NCBI GenBank assembly: GCA_004794655.1
Contig: SMMW01000585.1
Coordinates: forward strand, 6,096,001 to 6,160,000
From: Marisa cornuarietis
Taxonomy: Eukaryota; Mollusca; Gastropoda; Architaenioglossa; Ampullariidae
Length of the DNA stretch: 64,000 nt
Reading direction: 5' to 3'
Part shown: piece after piece, positions 1 through 17,265 of the stretch
How positions within the stretch are numbered: position 1 is the stretch's first letter
Layout: every line of letters begins with the position of its first letter
Notes under the pieces: model-generated
The model's input: only the letters and a program-made list of their open reading frames with translations
What the model was told of the DNA's origin: nothing
Databases searched by the model: none
Translations under genes and position numbers: made by a program

Positions 1-613
1 AAAAGATCATATTTTCTGCACACACATTTATGTATGCCACTTCTGGCAGGAATAAATGTATGAAAAAATTAAACTAAGTATCACTCATTTGCAGAATTAA
101 TTCGCTGCATAGATCTCCTTATAATGATTTTCTGTTTTATTACACTTATCACACACTGGGCTTTCTTTAAGCCTGCTTATATTCACCCTTCACACAACTT
201 CATGTAGCATCTATTTTTGTTTGATTAAATAGTAGCCTACTCATGCTGAAGAACTTAATGGATTTGTTGAGTCAGCTTTTAGCATGGTCAAATCTACTCA
301 TTCAGGGTCTGTGGTCAGATTGTAAAATAATTGATTTGGCCCTGGGTAATACGACAGGAAAAGAAAGATTTTATTTTGTGTAGACAAAAGATTATACCAT
401 GCAGGTTTTGGTGTTAAAACCTCCAAGTTATGACATAGTTAAGGAACTATCCTAAAAAGATTAATTTTATGACTAGTAAATCACTTTCCCTCTTTAAATT
501 AAAAAAAAACTGTTCATGAAGTTGCAAAGTTTGGTGTCTATATAGACACATGCCCACATGTGTGCACACAAAACACCTCTTTGTTTATGTGTATGCTAAA
601 CAAATAAGACCAG

Positions 614-835
614 ATAACTTAGTGGCTAAAGCAGTGTTTAAGAGGGGTACATGCTAATGAGTTTGATACCCATGTGATGCACCATAAACCTTCAGTTGAC
701 TCAGCCTTGCAGTGGCTTCTTGACTTGGTGGATGGTTGGGGAGGTGGATGAGGGCACCGTCCTCACTAACACTGGCTTTAAGTCCTGTGAGGGTTCTCAC
801 ACCTTGCTCCCCTATGACTGTAAGGTCAGGAAACA
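614..835 (+). repeat. tRNA-derived SINE, family A, copy 1
   Basis: The left end carries an A-box-like AGTGGCTAAAGCAG (621-634) and a B-box-like GTTTGATACC (661-670), the spacing of a tRNA-related pol III promoter. The body continues to a ...CTCACACCTTGCTCCCC...AAGGTCAGG end that resembles the ends of the copies near 14033, 16864 and 59415. It lies upstream of or in an intron of the archaemetzincin gene. The antisense ORF over it is a by-product. Confidence 0.55.
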
Positions 836-932
836 AGCTTTAGAAATATGAATGGACAGTTCATTAAAAATGCAAATGCAGATTTGAGCAGCTTCAGCTT
901 TCTGCATTTTTTTCTTTTTTGTTTTGTTCCAG

Positions 933-2158
933 GTATCACCAGGTTACTAGGCAGAAACAATACCTGGTGAGTGACTTTTATCCACATTTGCGGAGCATTC
1001 TCCCACCTGATGGTGCCTGTATACTCGGCCTTATCTGGACAGACTTATTCCCAGGTAAATGGTTACATGTGTGAAAGCATGTATGGACATGTGTAAGTGC
1101 ATACTTGTGTGTGAGATGAATTTTGAGAGGAGTATGAAATGAATTGTTGTGAAGTTAATGGTATAATCTAAGGGATATTAAATTATAAAAAGGACTTTTC
1201 ATTTATTTTAGTCCCCACTTAGTACAACAGTAACAAAACCCTGCTTTAGGTTTCAGTATAGAAGGGTTTTATTTATTTTAAACAAATTTTTAAATGGGCT
1301 AAAGGTGACCAGATATTTTGTAATAATAAAATTCTGTCTGTGTGTGCCTTTTAGAAAACCATATAGCCTGTAATTACATTCAAAAAGCTGTTCAGGGGAC
1401 AAGTAAAACTGGGCACAGTGTAATATTGTTTTATCACATCCTTTTCCATTTCTACAGAAAATTTTAACTTTGTGCTTGGAGAGGCATCTGTTAAGCATCT
1501 GGCTGGCATCTTCTGTTTTGGGAGGTTTCCACCAAGCAGCAGCAATGCTCAAGATTTGGCAGAGATAACAGGCAGTATTGTATGGAAACTAATAAAGGTA
1601 CATTTGATATTAATTATTCATTCATATTATCTAATGTTATCAGGACTTGGAGGTGGGGGAATGAAAGTAGTTGCTTTCGTCTATGGCGTTCAATTTATTT
1701 TTGTTTCATCAGTTTACAAATTCAGGGTGAATAAAAGGATTCAATAATTTCTGCTTATATGATACTAATATACAAAAAATTCTCTTGGCATGATGTACAT
1801 TTTGGGTCAGAAATGTTATTACTAATATGAAGTAACACTAAAAGATCTGACAAGGTTTTCTTTTGTTTAAATGTAGGTGATAAGCCATGAAACTTGCCAC
1901 TTGTTTGGACTGGATCACTGCACATTCTTTAGATGTGCAATGAATGAAAGCAACTCTGTGCCAGAAGCTGTAGCCCAACCTCTGTTCCTGTGTCCTGTGT
2001 GTCTAAGAAAGCTTCATCAGTACTGTGGGTTTGATGTTCTGGAGAGATACCAAGACTTGCTAAAATTTCTCAAAGACATCCAAGTACAGCTTCCATGTGA
2101 TTCTGTGGATAGTGCTGTGAGGTGGTTGGAAAACTGTCTGAAATTTTTAAATTCATAA
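933..2158 (+). CDS. AMZ2: Archaemetzincin metalloprotease (AMZ1/AMZ2-like), last three coding exons
   Basis: A zinc metalloprotease of the archaemetzincin family, expected to be a soluble intracellular aminopeptidase-like enzyme. Coding exons are 933-1054, 1458-1597 and 1877-2158 (TAA at 2156-2158), each with AG acceptor and GT donor, joined in phase. Exon 1 carries the DFYPHL...LGLIWTDLFPG stretch and exon 2 NFVLGEAS...GIFCFGRF, both typical lead-in segments of the family. Exon 3 has the active site HETCHLFGLDHC: zinc histidines, catalytic Glu, the family GxxHC ending, then CTFFRCAM and a later CPVC. The archaemetzincin signature HExxHxxGx3C-x4-CxM is therefore complete. The first visible exon starts mid-codon, so roughly the N-terminal half is missing; positions 1-930 show no convincing exon. 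A residue that is Gly after CxM in vertebrate homologues as I recall them is Glu here (CAMNES). Family is certain; AMZ1 versus AMZ2 is not decidable. Confidence 0.93.
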
Positions 2159-2870
2159 TTATGCTTCAAACATAGAGACCACAGGAACTTTCACTTCTTG
2201 AAAGCAGAATCTAAATGGTGATGTAAAGATCTGTTTAAAAAAAAAGAGAGAAAATTTGAGATAAATTTTTATTTTAAGAAGGGTGGTTGACTCAAGTGAT
2301 TGATTTTGTTGAAGAACAGCAGCAGGTTCATTCTGTATAGTATAATGTCACATGAGATTGTGAAAATGTGTATTAATGAAAGCAGGCTGCTTCAGTGATT
2401 TTTGCCCGCCCATCCCAATAATAGGTTGTTTCTGTCACATACAGTTTGAAAGAAAAAAATGTCCTAAGACGTGCTAGGTGTTTGCGTTTTTCTATATGCT
2501 CAAAAAACCTTGAACATGTTTTTGAGATTTCTATTACCATGTACACAACACTGATATTATATCAAAGATAGTAACTATTAAATGATGCTATGTAACTTTG
2601 TTTTTAATTTGTCTCCAAAGATTTAGATTAAATCTACTTTTTTTTCACTCTGTTTTTATAAGGAAATTAAAAAATCAATCAGGTCAGTGAACAGCGTGAG
2701 CTCAAATTTATTCATGTAAGTACATGACATAAGTCACACTGTGAGGTCCTTTAAATTATAGCAGAGGCAATTTGTTTTGTGTGTCAGAAATTCGCTGCAG
2801 CTGAACAGTGGAGTAGTATTTCTACAGCTATGTACTTCACAATGTATGTGTAAATTTCATTAATAATAAA
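2159..2870 (+). other. AMZ 3' untranslated region with poly(A) signal
   Basis: After the stop codon there is about 700 bp of AT-rich sequence without coding character. It ends at a canonical AATAAA at 2865-2870, followed by a T/G-rich stretch, which is the most plausible cleavage region for the archaemetzincin transcript. The end is inferred from the signal only. From 2880 to about 3700 I see nothing except short noise ORFs. Confidence 0.55.
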
Positions 2871-3689
2871 GTATTTAGTTTAAAATGCAATGTGTTTCTG
2901 TCATTGCCTACCCCAGGTGAGTGATACATCAGATGTTATATTTTCATATATTTTTAAGATTCTTGCTTGTAAAATGTTGCTTGAAGTGCTACTTTCTTGT
3001 CACTGTTGATCAGAAAAGACACAGGAACAGTGTTTGCTTTAAGTTTGCTAATATTTTCAGACATCCAGTATGATGATCAATATTGAACTTGACATGAAGC
3101 AACTATAAACAAAGCGTCACTTTCACTCTTATGGTCTAAGCCAGTTGCCAGTTGCAATGATCGTTGCAATGAAATTATTTCATGAAATCTAGTTATTGAA
3201 CTTTATTTTTCTGCGCTTGAGAGTGTTGTTACTTTTCATGCTTTTTGCTGAATATTTGCAGAAATTAGATAAAAGCTTTCACTTCAACACATAAATCGAC
3301 TTTTAAAAAATGTCATCAGTAGAGTATTTAAAACCAAGGTTTTGTTCATAATACATGTATTAGTAAAATAAAATGGACAAATTAGGCAAAAATATCTACT
3401 GCCATGATGCTGGACATGAAGCATATGAGGGCTTTCGTAATGAGGAAGAAATGAAAAAATCAGACATCTTTGAACATTCATTTGCAGTCTCATTTTTAAA
3501 GTGATTTTTGCTCCTGGATGTCTTATAATTGCTCAGGCGAGGCACACTATATTCACAATGCAGACGAAACAAAACCAAAGGGACCACAGAATTCTGTGAC
3601 TGGGACAGTACGATCACGAACCACAGACTCATAGAAGTCTGTGTCACGAACATAAACAACTCCGTGGTATTATTTATCTCCCCGAAAAA

Positions 3690-3770
3690 AAATCAATGTT
3701 TTACTTCCGGTGGTCGATTCTTGTTTACGGAGCAAGGTTAAGGTAAAGGCGAGGACACAGACCTTCCCAG
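3690..3770 (+). promoter_or_regulatory. Putative HTATIP2 promoter / 5' UTR
   Basis: This short stretch just before the ATG at 3771 contains an ETS-like ACTTCCGGTGG and several CpG dinucleotides in otherwise AT-rich, CpG-poor surroundings. A GGTTAAGGTAAAGG string near 3735 resembles the SINE tail sequence seen elsewhere in the window. Position and composition suggest the transcription start region of HTATIP2; no TATA box is obvious. Confidence 0.3.
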
Positions 3771-3907
3771 ATGCGTTTCTTGTGGTTTAGGTGCGACGAA
3801 ATTATTCCTGCTACAGCGATTGCAGTTTGTGTATTGGCCATATGTTTAGGGGGGCTATTTCTTCAGCACGAACTGAGCTTCGAACCCGACACAGAACGAC
3901 ACTGCAC
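3771..3907 (+). CDS. HTATIP2: Candidate alternative first exon of HTATIP2 encoding an N-terminal membrane anchor
   Basis: An ATG opens 45 codons ending at a strong donor (AC|GTACGT at 3908). Spliced to the acceptor TACTACAG| ending at 4625, the leftover AC joins the A at 4626 to make a Thr codon and then reads straight into ATG-SAEAES of the main exon, so the phase is correct. Residues about 11-32 (IIPATAIAVCVLAICLGGLF) are a hydrophobic span after a short N-terminus with a few charges, which looks like a signal anchor. The spliced product would be 298 aa. The splice sites and phase are seen; usage of the exon is inferred. The alternative is a 5' UTR with translation starting at 4627. Confidence 0.5.
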
Positions 3908-4626
3908 GTACGTTCTCATTAGGAGGATAATTAATGCTCTTAAAAAAAGAGAGAGAAACCAAACCCAGTATCTCGATTAGGAATGTGTATCATGTAGTAG
4001 CAACTGCATGTTTACAGTACCCAGTCAATGGGGAAAAACAGATTTTGTTCAAAGAGCAGGAGCACTGAAGAAAAACATGAATTATGTTAAAAACTTAATC
4101 GTTTTTTTTTAAACTTTCGCTTACACAAAGAAAAGTTTTACTTCTTCCTGTTGTTTTAAGGTCAACCACTGAAAGAACAGCATCTAATCAGCATGTATAG
4201 TTGTATACATGATATCTCTGCACTGATTTAAAAACTACAACATTGGTTCTTAGCCAACCATAGTTCTTTTTTTTATTATTATTATTATATTAGGCCTATT
4301 GCGTATTTTCCTTCTTCTGTTCAGTGGTAATGAATGTCGTATTGCATTTCAGTCTCGTACTAAATAAAGCCAGAGATTGTTGCCGTAGATTATATTTACG
4401 GCTATTACCTTACTTTCTTGGCAGTAATTAAACTTTAGGTCATTGTCACTGTCTTTACGTTAGATATAAAGCATGGAATATGACGAGCCTTCAAACTTAT
4501 TGCAATGTTAGACACAAAATTAAGTGCATTTAAAGACAAATTGGTTGACAAATTTACAATGAAATTCCTTTTAAAATAAAGCTTAAAAGCTGCAGAACAC
4601 AATGTTGGAAATTTCTTTACTACAGA

Positions 4627-9385
<4,759 letters not shown>

Positions 9386-9712
9386 TTATTAATTTCAAGC
9401 ATATTTTCACAGTTGTTGTTGAAGAGAGACCATTTGTCATCAGCATATGTTTCATTTAACCACGGACATGTATGGGTGGATTGCTGTCTGTCTGCCGAGA
9501 CCAACGCTGAGCCTCTTGCGAAGTTTTCCGTTGTTAGTCTCGGTGAGCTCGAACAATGAATGTGAATAAACCGGAAGCCTCGTCATTCAAAGCCTCGTTC
9601 TAGTATTTAAACTGAAACATCTGCAAGCAGTCCAGTAATACACGTCCGTGATTAAACAAATGTCATTTATTTTGTAGCTGCTGGGTAAGACACCAGTTTA
9701 TAACAAAATAAA
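9386..9712 (+). other. HTATIP2 3' UTR with poly(A) signals
   Basis: Non-coding sequence follows the TAG at 9383-9385. It contains AATAAA near 9565 and a second AATAAA at 9707-9712, either of which could end the transcript. Assignment is by position only. Confidence 0.5.
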
Positions 9713-12700
9713 GATGTGGAGTTAAATAGAAGTCTTTATCAGTTAGAAAATGGGAAGGTTTGCTGTTGTTGGCAATTTCAAATTAATGTAGATTTGTTTA
9801 ATTTCTTCCTTATCAATGAAATGGTAGGTATTAAAGGTCGTTGGGGTGGGACAACATCAATGTGCATTATAAACACCTTAAATGGCACAGAACTTTTCAG
9901 TATAAAGATAGGAAAAGATCAGAAAGTACTGTTGGGGGTCACTGCAGATGAAAGGTCAGGACTATACTAGCTTTTTAAAACACCTTACGATCCTATAAAC
10001 ATAAACATCTGGACACTTCTTCCCCAATAATACTACTTGCTATGTTTCATATTTGTATATTGGTACATGAAGACAGTAGGGCATCATTTGGCCTTAATCC
10101 CCTGTCACTTAACGGATGTTTTCATCAGCTTACATATTTGTGTTGGTTTCCCCGAAGTTATATATTTTAAGAACATCAGAAATGAGCCATATTGTTATGC
10201 TATTGTAGTTTTTAATGATATTAAGAATTGTGTTGTGCTAAGTTTTATCTTTCCAATGTTGCCAGAGCTGACCTACATATTACATCAGTAACTTGGTTGG
10301 GTTGTTAGTATGTTTGGACAGGGCAGAAAACATGTTTGGAGAATTTAGTCTCCTTGTGGGTGTTAAGACATAGAGGGCTTTGAGTGAAATGTTGGCATAT
10401 GAAAGATTGCAGAGATGCTTGATTGATTTGTCTGTGGGTTTTTTCCTCAGTTTCCAGCTTCATTTTTTCTCTAAATATTTAATCTGCATATGGACACCAT
10501 AAACCAATCCTTGGGACTCATCCTATCTACTGTGCTGATGCCTTAGAAACCCAAGACTGATTTTAGGTGGGTTTTTTTGCTCTAAATATAATCTTGGAGA
10601 GCAGTGAAAGACTCTTCAAGGTACCTTTGGGTGTTTTTTTGTTTTCTTAGCTAAGGTTCCATGGCAGTTATTTTTATTTGCAGAGAAACTGTACTGAAGT
10701 GTTCTGGATGATCTCATTTGACCTAGATTATGGCTGTATCTTTAGCAATACTATGGTCTTCACATTAGTTATGTAGGTGCCAATGTAGTCTTGTGTTATA
10801 GCTAATCTTCTTTTCAGTAATTCTGTGAAATGTGCAATTTTTGTTGGTGGCTGTTACAATGTTCATCGCTAAATCTTGAAACTTCAACGTGTAGTTATCA
10901 CTTTTACACAATTTTCTACTGACTATAGTGTCCGTTGACTTATTCCATAATTTGGGGGATTTTTGTCAAATTGTGCGCATCATAGTTGTCACTTGAGTCA
11001 ATTATTATGGCAGGTTTATTTGTAGGCAGGTTATTTGTAAATAACCAGTAAAATTCTGAAATAAATTGGGGAAGCTCCATAGCCTAATGTGTAGTGCACT
11101 TAAAGGAGTGCTGGTTCTTGCTGGAAAACTCCTCTGCTCACCCAGCAGCCACTTTTTAATATTTGTTCAGATGTTATCGTCTGATAAAAATCTCAGCTTT
11201 GCAAGACTCATAATTGTTATACCTTTTTTTGATTCTCAAACTATGTTTTCTTTCCTAACAGATGAAGAGGATTTTGGCTGTATTCAATTGTTTGACATTT
11301 TTGAAGTGTTCTGTTTTTAATGTATGCTGCAAGTAACTGTGCACATGTGAATCTTTAAATATGGTCACACAGTAGAGAAAGTTTTTAAAAAAATGCTTTA
11401 CTGGTTTAGTGCTTCTGTTTCGTGTCCATTTTTAAAGTGATTGTGATTGATCTTTTGGCATTATATCATTTATTAATAATGTTACAAACACTAAAACCAG
11501 CTGAAAAATGTTGTATTGGAAAGGCTATGTGGTCTGTTATTAATTTCATAGTTAGGAGGTCGTACCAGTCCTGCTACTGTTTAAAGATGAATGCTCAACT
11601 ACAAAAGGGAAGAAGCTGCTCAGTATATCACCAGATATCAGATGGATGGTAGCTGACGATAGCTGGCTAAAATTGTTATATTTTGTGAGCATTGTAATTG
11701 CCTGCTTCACAGGAAATATCCAACTAGTAGCTAACGACAAGCTGTGCTGTTTGATCTTTGATGCCTATGACTATAAACTGTGATGTTTGTCAAAGAACTT
11801 CATCCTGGAAGAACTATTGTGCAACAGAAGCATCCATACCAGACTATGTTTAGTCTATAACTATTACCTATTCTTTTCATCATGTTCAAAGGTGACAAGT
11901 TTAAAAGTGTTAAGTGGTTCATACAATAGAAATCAATTGGAGTTTTAGAGTACATTTTCAACATTTTCTTTATAATGTACAATTATTTTGTTCACGTGCA
12001 ATAAAGAGTTTCACACTAGACTGCATGTGGTATTGGGTGTGTACAATAATAGAGAATGTCTCCAAAGATGCTGTTAATTTGCAGGTTTAAGCATTTGCAG
12101 CCCTTTTGTTTAGAACCATTTTACACACATGCATGCATAAATACATCCACAGTTATCCTTACAGTAAAGTAATTTGGAAGTGCTTGTATAGGGTTTTTTG
12201 GTTAGATGTGACACTGAATTATAAGTGGTTTGGCAAAGGATACATTTTTATTTCTAGCTGTGACTTGTAGTCCTGGTTTTCAATTAATGATCAAATATGC
12301 AAGTTATACCTGTCAGGAATGATTGTGGTGTGTTTTTAGTCTGCAATGGTTCTGCTTTTCTTGCAGACTGAGCATTACTTCACAGTGTCTGTTCAATTTA
12401 GTATTTTGTTTCATTTCATTGCTTTATCACACGATGGCTTTTTTTTTTACTATTTAGATATTTTAGAAAGTTTTATCTGCCAACATTTTAATTTGCTTTG
12501 TCAACGTGTTTGTACATGTAACATGTTAAAATATAAAATGGGTGATTGCCCTCTTCAACACAAAGAACAAGCATCAGGAATGGAAAAAGCTGCCACCATT
12601 TTAGCATTTAACAGACCAGAAACATGAAGTGTTTTGTCAAGTTGTTTTCAGTTCTCCTTCTGTGCCTTTGATCATCAAGTTCAAAAGTTACACAAGCAAA

Positions 12701-13924
12701 GCAATTTAAACATTTGAACTGCATGTTCAAACATGGCTCTATAAGCCTGATAATGTATTTTTTTCCTGTTACTTCAAACATGTCTTACGAATTAGATTGT
12801 ACTTTTTAGGAAGACCGAGTACAACAAAACATTTCATGCTTGATATGAACTCTGATTAATCCCAGCGGCTTAGGTCAAGACACCTAACAGTGGATTAAAA
12901 AAAAATGTAACATTTTATTAATTTTTTACTGAGGCATGTTGATTGGAAGACTAGAAGCCTGTCCATGTGTTGGGTGCAGGCTGGTTAAAGGAAAGCTAAA
13001 AGACCAGAGTTCAGTGATCTGTTAAATATTTTAATCAAGTATATCTGTGTACATCTTCACTATATAAAAGAAAATAATGATTACATCGCTTTTTAAAGTA
13101 CTCGTCCATGTTGTTGAGTTCCACAGATGTCAATAGTTGGTCTTTTCGCTGTTAAGATTTTGTGATATTTTTCATTTTTATCCATGACCCCGTCATTCTG
13201 GATGCAAATGCATGCCACTTGGATTTATAATAAAAATCTTCACATTCCCTTTAGGCTTTCTAGTTGTTACTGAATCTTGAAGAATACAATTTTTAAGTAC
13301 CTTTATGACTTTGGTGTAGCAAGGAAAAAACTCTGTTTATATAGCTAGCAGGTAACTGTTGTTATAGATACTGTCTACTCATAATAAGTGTAGACCAGAG
13401 ACCCACGTTCACAAAATTTAAAGGGCTGCTGCTTCTTCAACTGGAACTGGTTGTGGGTACCATAATTTTTATGTACTCAATAAACTAAGTTCTTTTGAAT
13501 TCATTTCTTCTCTCACAGTTTGTCCCTCTGATCTGTTATATTAGGGCATATGATGGATCTCTTTGCTCTGTTATTCTTGCAGAATTTAATGTGAAAACAA
13601 TTATGTCATTTATACTATGCACAGAGTATTTCAACAGATTGCCCATAGGCTGCATGTGCTTCACATCATGATGCTGATTTTTACTTCGGGTCCTTGTACC
13701 TGCTACAAAAAATTAAGTCTGCTATAGTATTCTCATTAAATACAAAATATTTTGTCCAGTCCTAAAATTCTGGGTTTTAACAAACCTACCTTTTGGAGCA
13801 ATGAAGCAGCTAAAAGTATCAATTGCATGAAATGAATGTTGCAAGGCATTGTTCATTTAACAAACTGAAACATTATCATTGGAAAATACCTGGCGCATTT
13901 ACAAGTTTGTAGAAAAAGTGGTTC
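9713..13924. other. Intergenic spacer without recognisable gene
   Basis: AT-rich sequence between the convergent HTATIP2 and C2CD5 genes. Several short ORFs (for example 9716-9970 and 12346-12627) lack known motifs and recurrent domains, and I consider them chance. AATAAA signals occur (for example near 12000), so unannotated 3' UTR or non-coding RNA is possible. I see no repeat family here. Confidence 0.5.
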
Positions 13925-14590
13925 AAGACCAACCTGAATGGTTAGCAATTTTTGCAGATATCGGTAGATATATACGATATAAACATAACCTGTAAATTTC
14001 AGCCTCCAAAAACCATCCGTTAATTAATTATCCCTCTTGTAAAAGCTGGCCCCGAGAAAAGTGGGGTCTCTAACACCTCACTCCCCAACGACCTGAAAAG
14101 GTTATGGGATGACCTTTACCTTTACCTTAATTATCGACTAGCAAAGTACGCAATTTGCACCAACGATCAATGAACGGCGTTGACAGTGTACTACGTCAGA
14201 CTAGTGCACCATTCACAACATTGACAGCAGTCAACACCAAACAGAGAGAGAATGAGTGACAGTTCGGATTATTCGGACGTTAAAGTCTGCATTTCTCGTG
14301 CTAAAGTAACAGTTTTTCAGAACCACGAGAAATGCAGACTTTTAACATCCCAATAACCTGAACTGTCGCTCATTCTCTCTCTCTGATTGGTGTCGATGGC
14401 TGTCAATGTTGTGAATGGTGCACTAGTGTGACGTAGTACACTGTTAGCAGCGCCTGTTGATCTTAAGTGCAAATCGTAGTGGATAATTAATTAACGGATG
14501 GGTTTTGGAGGCTAAAATTTACAGGTTAGTCTTACATCGCCTATATCTACCGATACATGCAAACATCGTAAACCATTCAGGCTGGTCTTT
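13925..14590. mobile_element. Palindromic foldback element (long inverted repeats)
   Basis: Arms 13925-14300 and 14323-14590 are inverted copies over about 270 bp around a 22-bp loop. Matching landmarks are AGACCAACCTGAATGG / CCATTCAGGCTGGTCT at the tips, CGGTAGATATA / TATATCTACCG, CATCCGTTAATTAATTAT / ATAATTAATTAACGGATG, GTGTACTACGTCA / TGACGTAGTACAC, and CTGCATTTCTCGTG / CACGAGAAATGCAG at the centre. No transposase is inside, so it is a non-autonomous foldback or MITE-like DNA element. The left arm is interrupted by a SINE fragment at 14033-14126. Confidence 0.85.
14033..14126 (+). repeat. SINE family A fragment inserted in the foldback arm, with 9-bp duplication
   Basis: The insert reads ...AAAAGTGGGGTCTCTAACACC...GGGATGACCTTTACC(TTTACC) and resembles the 3' halves of the copies at 16864 (-) and 59415 (-). 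It is flanked by TTAATTATC at 14024-14032 and 14127-14135; the opposite arm has a single uninterrupted TTAATTATC, so the duplication and the empty site are both visible. The tRNA-like head is missing (5'-truncated). Confidence 0.8.
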
Positions 14591-14599
14591 AAAACGCAT

Positions 14600-16860
14600 A
14601 CATAGATGAATATAGTATAGAAAAATATTCTACTCAAACATCAGCCAAAAGTAACTTTATTTTAATTTACATGTGTAAAACTAGTACAATTGGAAAGTAC
14701 TTGAGCCAAGAAATAATGAATAGGCACAAGACTAGAATACTCCCCTATTCCTGGACAAAAAGATACTCTGAATAAACCTCTATCCGATGCCATAACAAAA
14801 TTATAGCATGCTGTTGATACAGCTTTAAGTGGGTGTGTCTTACCCCTCCAACAAAGGTTCACACATGATCCAACTTTGTGTGTAACACATCTTTCTCAGA
14901 TGATACATAACAGTTGGCAAACATAAAGCTCTGTTCTAATAAATGAAGCAGCACAAAAATGATCTAAGTAATTGCATCTACCATCATCACTATCTTTATT
15001 TACATGAATTTTATTTTCAGAAGGAAATCCATTCAACATATTTTACTCTCTTTGTAGCTGGCTAGTTCTGTGCCCTGTATTTGAAAACAATATTTTCAGT
15101 CCCACAAGGCTGTTACTACTGCTTTTTCTAGCATGTTGGGAAGACAGCACATTCAGAATTTTGAAACATATAAATCTAATAAAGTGCACATATGAGATTC
15201 ATCATAAAGCCAAACTGGGTCTTCGTAATACTACTTATACAGTTTTTACACTCTATAATTCTGTCTAAAATATTTATGTCATTCTGGAATTTAGATATAT
15301 CACACACACTCATATATATGCATGTCTTTGTCACCTCTCTGATGTACAAGTACTTAGATGCACAAACGAAATGTCTGTCATTTACTATTTTTCTCTCTCA
15401 GTCTCAGCTCTTCCTCTTTCTCACACATACACACGAACACAGATATCGACATTAAAGAAAAGGCTAAAAAAAAATGGGTAGTCATAATCAGTCCCTTTGT
15501 CTTGTTAGCAACAAAATATCCATACACTTGGATGTTGATCAATGATCATGGTGTTATAACTATGGTTCAGCTGCATTCTTTAGTCAGTCCACTATTACCT
15601 ACCTTTCCAAACTTTCCAAATATATTTTTACAAAGGGTTGATAAAAAAAAAGAATGTGCATGTGCACACTCACACACACATAGCTTATCTTCTTTACTGG
15701 GATTCTGTCTGGATTATTTATTATATAGTGTTTTGGGAAAAAGGGGTCAGAAATAATGTGTGAACATAAGCGTGTGTGTGTGTGTTGATGATGATGATGA
15801 TGATGATGACAGAATTAAATTTACACTAATTACACTCATGAATCCCCTTTTCACAATCATCAGCAATTTCCATGTTTGTGCAAGTAAACAGCCATGTTTT
15901 TCCTTGAAAAACAACACGAATTACAAGTAAAATGACTAGTATCTGTATAAACCACAAGACAAAATCTTTTCTGTAAGTATTAAAAAATGTAAGCTCAAAA
16001 ATATAGATGGAATGTTAAGTTTTACTCTGGAACTGTGCATGAAAATACCCAATATCAATCAAGTGGCATACAAATATAAAAATCAGGACCACCTAGACAT
16101 ACACGTATCTCCATGTACTAAACGAATCATTCCTACACTTCAACGACTACGCTCAACCCATTTTTTGAAAACATAATCAGAGATCACTGGCACTGCCAAG
16201 CATGATCATCGGCATCTTGAGTTAACATTGACTAGCAAAGTCATGTAAGATTTTATCAGACTTAAGGGAATGTGTCTTTAGCTTACACAAATATTGCAGT
16301 CATCAAATCTGTATACACTCCAATTCCAAAATGCAAATTCATCTCTGTAATATAGAAAAACATTAACGATCGCAGGATGATAATTATAATGTTCTTTTTC
16401 AACAGATGGATTTTTAGGAAATCACTGCCAGGTTAAATTTTGCCTCTGCTTTTTGTTTTATTTGGAGACTATGCACATGATTTTTTTCCCTATCCCCCCC
16501 TCCCCCAAGGGATGTAAGCATTTAAAGTGCATCTGCTTGCTACTCTCCACAATTATAAGCAACATCAACAAATGTTTATGACAAAGATGGCCTTCATATA
16601 TCCAGATTATGTAAAAATCAAATTTCTTTCGCTTTAGAACTTCAGATCTTAGTTTCTGACAGTAATTCATGGCAGTTTTGTCATGACGTGTACTACTTTT
16701 TTGTACTGATCATCTCATTCAGCATATTACAGTCTTCTTTTCACTTATATTTTCACACAATTTTCCATTGCTTTATGTTATGTTTGTCAAGCAAAAGTTT
16801 GAGAATAATTTACAATGACCAGTATTTTCTGTTTACCCACCATTCAAGCTCAACCTCGCT
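14600..16860. other. Intergenic spacer, low-complexity patches
   Basis: Contains (GT)n/(GAT)n near 15771-15808 and pyrimidine-rich stretches around 15390. ORFs here are short and compositionally biased; I see no gene. Part may be the distal 3' UTR of C2CD5 (- strand), since TTTATT (AATAAA on the - strand) occurs several times, but no end can be chosen. Confidence 0.45.
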
Positions 16861-16863
16861 GAA

Positions 16864-17003
16864 AGGTAAGGTAGAGTTAAGGGTCATTCCCTAACCTTAT
16901 TCGGTGGTTGTGAAGTGAGGTTTTAGAGACCTCACTTTTCACAGAGCCACCTTTATGTGTGGGTGGTGCCCATTCCCTCTCCCTCACTGCCTTATCTTAC
17001 CCA
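16864..17003 (-). repeat. SINE family A, copy 3 (3' part)
   Basis: Reverse complement of the family A body: GGTAAGGTAGAG...AGGGTCATTCCCTAACC at the tail side, then TTTTAGAGACCTCAC and GGGTGGTGCCCATTCCCTCTC toward the head. The tRNA-like head is absent or too diverged. Confidence 0.55.
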
Positions 17004-17179
17004 ACATTCTATGTCAGGTAAAAGCAGAAAAATCACACCATTAATCAGCATCAAGGAATGTTGTCTGAGTGACTTCACTATCAAAATCAGCTCAACATGG
17101 ATGAGTAATTATGATTTGAATGATGGTGAATTAACTCATGAGGTGCATTTGATGCCTAGTGATAAGTGTGTGCTCATGC

Positions 17180-17265
17180 AATTTCATGTATGTAAGCGCC
17201 TTGAGATCACCTTTGTTGGTGAGGCAAGATGCTCTATAAATAAACATTTATTAGTAGTACTAGTA
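17180..17265 (+). repeat. LINE 3'-tail remnant, + orientation
   Basis: TGTAAGCGCCTTGAGATCACC followed by GCTCTATAAATAAACATTTATTAGTAGTAGT is a diverged version of the GCGC...CTATAAAT...(ATT)n tail seen elsewhere in the window. Confidence 0.45.

Noticed and set aside
12346..12627. 93-aa ORF in the spacer
   Set aside because: Phe/Leu-rich chance frame in T-rich DNA without homology that I recognise.
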